DNA of 64,000 nucleotides, taken from positions 1 through 64,000 of the IMG/VR virus record IMGVR_UViG_3300040801_004314. One strand, given 5' to 3'. The DNA comes from a virus. How positions within the stretch are numbered: position 1 is the first letter of the stretch; each line of letters starts with the position of its first letter. Below the pieces are notes generated by a model. It did not search any database, had not been told where the DNA came from, and saw only the letters and a program-made list of their open reading frames with translations. Of this stretch, positions 60,261 to 64,000 are shown one piece after another. The position numbers and the translations under genes were made by a program.

Positions 60261-62837
60261 TTAAGAACCACACATTAGGCAATCATCATCATCTTGTGCA
60301 TTTCTAGAAGATTCCACCATTTTTCTAAAATCTTCTGGTGACATTTCTTCGTCTTTAGACTCTTCTTTTTCTTTCTCTTGCTGTACTGTAAACTTAACAG
60401 CATCAGAAGCTCCTTTATTTCTTAAATAGTAAATACCTGTCTTTAAGCTATTTCTTTTATCTCTATAAAATTTAGGATTTCCTTCCTCGTCATAAACAAC
60501 TTCTACATTCTCACCTGTTGGGATAACGTTTTCACCATTTTCATCTTTGATAAACTTTCTCTTACCCCATCCATAGAAATGCATTGCTGTTAATTTACCA
60601 AAATTAGGCGAGTCCATAAATATATTCATTGACTGTGTTTGGTCAACAAAAGCACCCCTTTCAGCACACATGTCAATAACATCTTTTTGCTTAATCTCAT
60701 AAACTGTTTTAAATATTTCTTTTAAATCGGTTGGTATTTCTGGAACATTTTGAACAGAACCATTTTCAGAAATTATTTTCTTTCTAACAGTATCATCCCA
60801 AATTCCTCTTTTAACAAGCTCTTTTACTAGATACTTATTAACCATTATAAAAGAACCAGATAGTGTTCCACGAGAATACATATTTGATGTTTGTGCTTCA
60901 TAAGAAGCTTCATTACCAAGTATATTAGCAGTAGATGCTGTAGGCATAACACAAGTGGTTAGTGAGTTTCTAACACCATGCTCCATAACTTTTTCTCTAA
61001 GCTTTTCCCAATCCCATCTATCAGTTGGTTTAGCACCCCATAAATCATATTGAAATTTACCTTCTGATAAAGGAGAACCTTTAAAGGTTGTATAAGCACC
61101 TTCTTCTTTTGCTAAGTCACAAGATGCAGAAATAGATGCATAGTATATAGTTTCAAATATTTCTTTATTCAATTCTTTAGCTTGGTCAGAATCATAAGGA
61201 ATCCCAACTAGAAAGAAAACATCAGCAAGTCCTTGAACACCTAACCCAATTGGTCTATGTAAAATGTTAGAAAATTTAGCTGACTCTGATGGATAATAAT
61301 TATTATCAATAACTTTATTTAGATTAACAGTAGCTTGATAGGCTGTTTTATATAACTTTTTATGGTTATAAGTCTTATTTTTATTTACAAACTTAGATAA
61401 CGCAATAGAAGCTAGGTTACAAACTGCTGTTTCATTTACACTATCCCTACCATAAAATTCGCCTAAGTCTAAACTTTCTAATAATTCTTTATCTTTCAAG
61501 ATTTCTTTTTGGACTTTAGTGACACCTGTTGCTTCTACAATTTCAGCACAAAGGTTAGAACTTTTTACCACACCAATATTTTTTTGGTTTGATCTTTCAT
61601 TAATAGTATCTTTATATAAAATATAAGGTGTGCCAGTTTCTATTTGTGATTCTAATATTTTATTCCAAACCTCTCTAGCTTTTACTACTTTTTTATACTT
61701 TCCTTCTTTTTCATATCTAGTATAAATTTCTCTAAACTCATCTCCATATGTACCTTCCAGATCTTTACACTCATTAGGACACATTAAAGCCCAATCTTGA
61801 TTAAGGTCTACACGTTCCATGAATAAATCGTTCATCCACATAGCTAAAAATAAATCCCTTGCTCTCATTTCTTCTTTTCCTTGGTTTTTCCTTAGGTCTA
61901 AGAATGCCATAATATCAGCATGCCATGGTTCAATATACATAGCAATAGATCCTTTTCTTTTACCACCACCTTGGTCAACTGCCCTTGCTGTTTCATTGTA
62001 AATTTTAAGGAATGGGATAATACCATTAGAAGTTCCATTAGTACCTGCAATGTAGCTTCCTGTTGCTCTAACTTTATTGAAGTTTATACCTATTCCACCT
62101 GCATTTTTAGATATTTGAGCAGATTCTTTAAGTGTATTGAATATTCCCTCGATAGAATCACTTTCAGTATCTAAAAGGAAGCAAGAACTTAACTGTGGTC
62201 TTCTTGTTCCTGAATTAAATAAAGTTGGTGTTGCGTGTGTGTAATATCCCTCTGATAAAGTGTTGTATGTATCAATTACTTTTTCTATATCATTTCCATG
62301 TATTTGAATAGCTGTTCTCATGTACATGTATTGAGGTCTTTCTGCAACCACACCATCTATCTTAAGAAGATATGATTTTTCTAAAGTTTTAAAACCAAAG
62401 TAGTCAAAGTTATGGTCTCTGGAATGTATAATAGCGGAGTCTAATTCATCAGCATTTTCTTTTACGATGTTATAAAAATCTTTTGAAACTATAGGTGCTT
62501 TTTTACCAGTTTTTGGGTTTACGTACTTATATAATTTCTTAGCAGTTTCTGAAAAAGACTTATTGGTGTCTTTATGTAAGGCTGTAATAGCCAATCTAGC
62601 TGCTAAGATAGAATAGTCTGGATGTTTTGTTGTTAAAGAGGCTGCTGTTTCCACTGCTAACTGATCCAGTGTTGAGGTTTTTATATCAGGTGCTAATCCT
62701 GCAATTACCTTTTGAGCAACATCTATTGGCTCAACCCATTTTCTATCTAGTCCATAAGTTTGTTGTTTTACTCTATCTAGAATTTTGTCTAAGATAGCTG
62801 GTTCTTTTTTACCATTTCTTTTTACTACTTTAATCAT
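60261..62837 (-). CDS. nrdA: Ribonucleoside-diphosphate reductase large subunit (class I)
   Basis: An 858-aa NrdA. An ATP-cone regulatory domain spans residues ~1-95 (MIKVVKRNGKKEPAILDKIL). The catalytic barrel has PQLSSCFLLD and ETAVCNLASI (the redox cysteine pair), SSNLCAEI (thiyl-radical Cys with its Asn and Glu neighbours) and MPTASTANILGNEASYEAQT. The C-terminal tail ends CLMCGS, the swinging CxxC pair. It makes dNDPs for phage DNA synthesis together with a small subunit (NrdB) that is not in this window. Length is larger than E. coli NrdA (761) because of linkers near the C-terminus. Confidence 0.95.
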   Translation of the reverse strand: MIKVVKRNGKKEPAILDKILDRVKQQTYGLDRKWVEPIDVAQKVIAGLAPDIKTSTLDQLAVETAASLTTKHPDYSILAARLAITALHKDTNKSFSETAKKLYKYVNPKTGKKAPIVSKDFYNIVKENADELDSAIIHSRDHNFDYFGFKTLEKSYLLKIDGVVAERPQYMYMRTAIQIHGNDIEKVIDTYNTLSEGYYTHATPTLFNSGTRRPQLSSCFLLDTESDSIEGIFNTLKESAQISKNAGGIGINFNKVRATGSYIAGTNGTSNGIIPFLKIYNETARAVDQGGGKRKGSIAMYIEPWHADIMAFLDLRKNQGKEEMRARDLFLAMWMNDLFMERVDLNQDWALMCPNECKDLEGTYGDEFREIYTRYEKEGKYKKVVKAREVWNKILESQIETGTPYILYKDTINERSNQKNIGVVKSSNLCAEIVEATGVTKVQKEILKDKELLESLDLGEFYGRDSVNETAVCNLASIALSKFVNKNKTYNHKKLYKTAYQATVNLNKVIDNNYYPSESAKFSNILHRPIGLGVQGLADVFFLVGIPYDSDQAKELNKEIFETIYYASISASCDLAKEEGAYTTFKGSPLSEGKFQYDLWGAKPTDRWDWEKLREKVMEHGVRNSLTTCVMPTASTANILGNEASYEAQTSNMYSRGTLSGSFIMVNKYLVKELVKRGIWDDTVRKKIISENGSVQNVPEIPTDLKEIFKTVYEIKQKDVIDMCAERGAFVDQTQSMNIFMDSPNFGKLTAMHFYGWGKRKFIKDENGENVIPTGENVEVVYDEEGNPKFYRDKRNSLKTGIYYLRNKGASDAVKFTVQQEKEKEESKDEEMSPEDFRKMVESSRNAQDDDDCLMCGS

Positions 62838-62897
62838 ATTTTTCTTATTTTTTTTTATTTATTCGTTTTTTATATATCTAATAATTTTAATTCCATA

Positions 62898-62931
62898 AAT
62901 CGCCAAATGACTTTTTTTGGCGGTTTTTTAC
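62898..62931. other. Stem-loop, possible terminator
   Basis: AATCGCCAAA/TTTGGCGGTT stem followed by a T-run on the plus strand. No plus-strand gene ends here, so it might terminate antisense transcription or stabilise the minus-strand message between 62951 and nrdA. Confidence 0.4.
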
Positions 62932-62950
62932 ACACGCTTTGGTAAACCAA

Positions 62951-63832
62951 TTATAGAAAATCTATATGGTCTAATTTGTTTAAGTTATACTTAAACTTAG
63001 TGTTATTGAGTATTTTTGTAACATCCTCTAATTTAACCATATACTCGTTTTCATAGGAGTTAACTTTAAATATCGAGTCGTCATAATCTACTTCTAAAAC
63101 TACACCTGTATAAAGTTTCAGTTCATTATTATTGGTTACTTTAAATTCAATTTCAGTACCCTCATATATGTTTCTATTACTAACTTCTTTTGAGTTACCA
63201 CCTTTACCAATATGCTCCTGTAGTTCTTCAATTATATAATTTCTCCACTTATTATCTAATAATTTAAACATATTGAATAGATTGTCTGAAAAATAAACAG
63301 AAAGCTCGTTAAATAATTCTACATTGGTAAAATTCTCATCTTTCAATTCTTTTTTAAGAAGTCTATAATATTTGTTAAAATCAACTTTAGATGGTTTTCT
63401 TCTATTCGCAGTAAAGCTTAGGGTAGTTTTATTTTTTAAAATATCATAAACTTTCTCTTTAACTTTCTTTTCCCTTACATAGGCTTCGTGATCCCTTGAT
63501 TGTTTATAATATGAAGAAGTCTTATCTACTTCTATAGTATCTTTAAAGAGTTCTGATATATTACCTGGTTCTTCTTCTGTTACAGGATCTTCTTTCTTGC
63601 CTTTAAATATAGAATCATATTTTAGAGAGTGTTTACCCTCGCTTTTATGCTTAGATAGTGTGACTTTATCATCTTCATTTGAATCATCTTCATCATCTTC
63701 ATCATCATTGGAAATAATATAATCATCTTCTTCTATCTCGATTGATATATCTAAATTATCATCATCCTCTTCACTTAAAAAATCAAATTTCTTATTTTCT
63801 AAGTTTTCCTCTTTTATTTTTTTATCACTCAT
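62951..63832 (-). CDS. Uncharacterised protein with acidic N-terminus
   Basis: A 293-aa protein. Residues ~15-60 are nearly all Asp/Glu/Ser (FLSEEDDDNLDISIEIEEDD). Residues ~105-215 are helical (YVREKKVKEKVYDILKNKTT, then FNKYYRLLKKELKDENFTNV), and the last ~70 form a beta-barrel-like region (YTGVVLEVDYDDSIFKVNSY). No family recognised. It lies upstream of nrdA on the same strand and may share its transcript. Confidence 0.65.
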   Translation of the reverse strand: MSDKKIKEENLENKKFDFLSEEDDDNLDISIEIEEDDYIISNDDEDDEDDSNEDDKVTLSKHKSEGKHSLKYDSIFKGKKEDPVTEEEPGNISELFKDTIEVDKTSSYYKQSRDHEAYVREKKVKEKVYDILKNKTTLSFTANRRKPSKVDFNKYYRLLKKELKDENFTNVELFNELSVYFSDNLFNMFKLLDNKWRNYIIEELQEHIGKGGNSKEVSNRNIYEGTEIEFKVTNNNELKLYTGVVLEVDYDDSIFKVNSYENEYMVKLEDVTKILNNTKFKYNLNKLDHIDFL

Positions 63833-63849
63833 GTCTTTTATTTTTATTT

Positions 63850-64000
63850 TTATTGTTCTACAAACATATCATCTTCTAATGTAAGATAAGTTGTATTTAA
63901 ATTTAATCTAACTTGTGATTTTAAGAAATCACCATCTCTTTGTTTTAATAATTTAAATCTAAATAAGTTTTGCCTTTTCATTTCCTCGGTTCTTATAATA
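63850..64000 (-). CDS. Partial gene at right edge
   Basis: An open minus-strand frame enters from the right edge and ends at TAA 63852-63850 (49 codons visible). The visible C-terminus contains RFKLLKQRDGDFLKSQVRLN and ends EDDMFVEQ. The 'LKNRDG...VRLN' pattern with a final acidic tail resembles C-termini of replicative DnaB/gp41-type helicases, but too little is present to be sure. It ends 18 bases before the next gene. Confidence 0.5.
   Translation of the reverse strand, partial: IIRTEEMKRQNLFRFKLLKQRDGDFLKSQVRLNLNTTYLTLEDDMFVEQ

Noticed and set aside
1-64000. tRNA genes
   Set aside because: No segment with a convincing cloverleaf and T-arm (GTTCRANNC with matching stems) was seen.

Overview
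The window is part of a very AT-rich genome of a large T4-like contractile-tailed bacteriophage, almost certainly infecting a member of the Bacteroidota (Flavobacteriia-like). The phage assignment rests on T4-type morphogenesis and replication genes: large terminase gp17, portal gp20, prohead protease/scaffold gp21-22, major capsid gp23, head completion gp4, tail-sheath stabiliser gp15, baseplate gp25 and gp26, clamp loader gp44, UvsX, a gp55-like late sigma factor, a Pnk-like kinase/phosphatase and NrdA. The host assignment rests on host-type promoters of the form TTG-N19/20-TATATTTG, A-rich sequence instead of Shine-Dalgarno sites, and BACON-like repeats in a tail fibre.

Layout. 1-6.1 kb: packaging module. 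The large terminase is broken into two genes by a split intein (cut at the Walker A motif), with a homing endonuclease on the opposite strand between the halves. A sulfotransferase gene precedes it; ClpS and a HAD phosphatase follow. 6.7-9 kb: small membrane, coiled-coil and acidic proteins. 9.0-13.4 kb: a compact phage-encoded type II CRISPR-Cas9 locus with a promoter, a tracrRNA, a five-spacer array, a second tracrRNA fused to the last repeat (which makes a natural single-guide-like RNA) and a 1166-aa Cas9 with its catalytic residues intact; there is no cas1, cas2 or csn2. 13.4-16.9 kb: a string of small accessory genes. 16.9-31 kb: baseplate, clamp loader, sheath stabiliser, Pnk, late sigma factor, head completion and portal, interrupted by homing endonucleases. 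31-36 kb: RNase R and endonuclease remnants. 36-40 kb: protease-scaffold fusion and major capsid protein. 40-46.6 kb: accessory genes (peptidase, ParB-like, cassette-like small genes, NADAR). 46.7-49.3 kb: UvsX and a RuvC-like nuclease. 49.3-60.2 kb: virion, tail fibre and baseplate genes. 60.3-64 kb: NrdA and genes of unknown function.

Control. Two promoter classes are visible. Accessory and early-type genes carry TATATTTG boxes like the host's. Many virion genes, and some endonucleases, have a TTTAATATATA box ending four bases before ATG, which fits late transcription by the encoded gp55-like factor and suggests leaderless late mRNAs. Seven related or analogous endonuclease genes or remnants, a decoy 12-codon ORF made by a 35-bp duplication, cassette-boundary-like structured repeats at 44.9-45.4 kb and an unexplained putative RNA at 43.4-43.8 kb complete the picture. 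Functional statements rest on recognisable motifs read by eye; no database search was possible.
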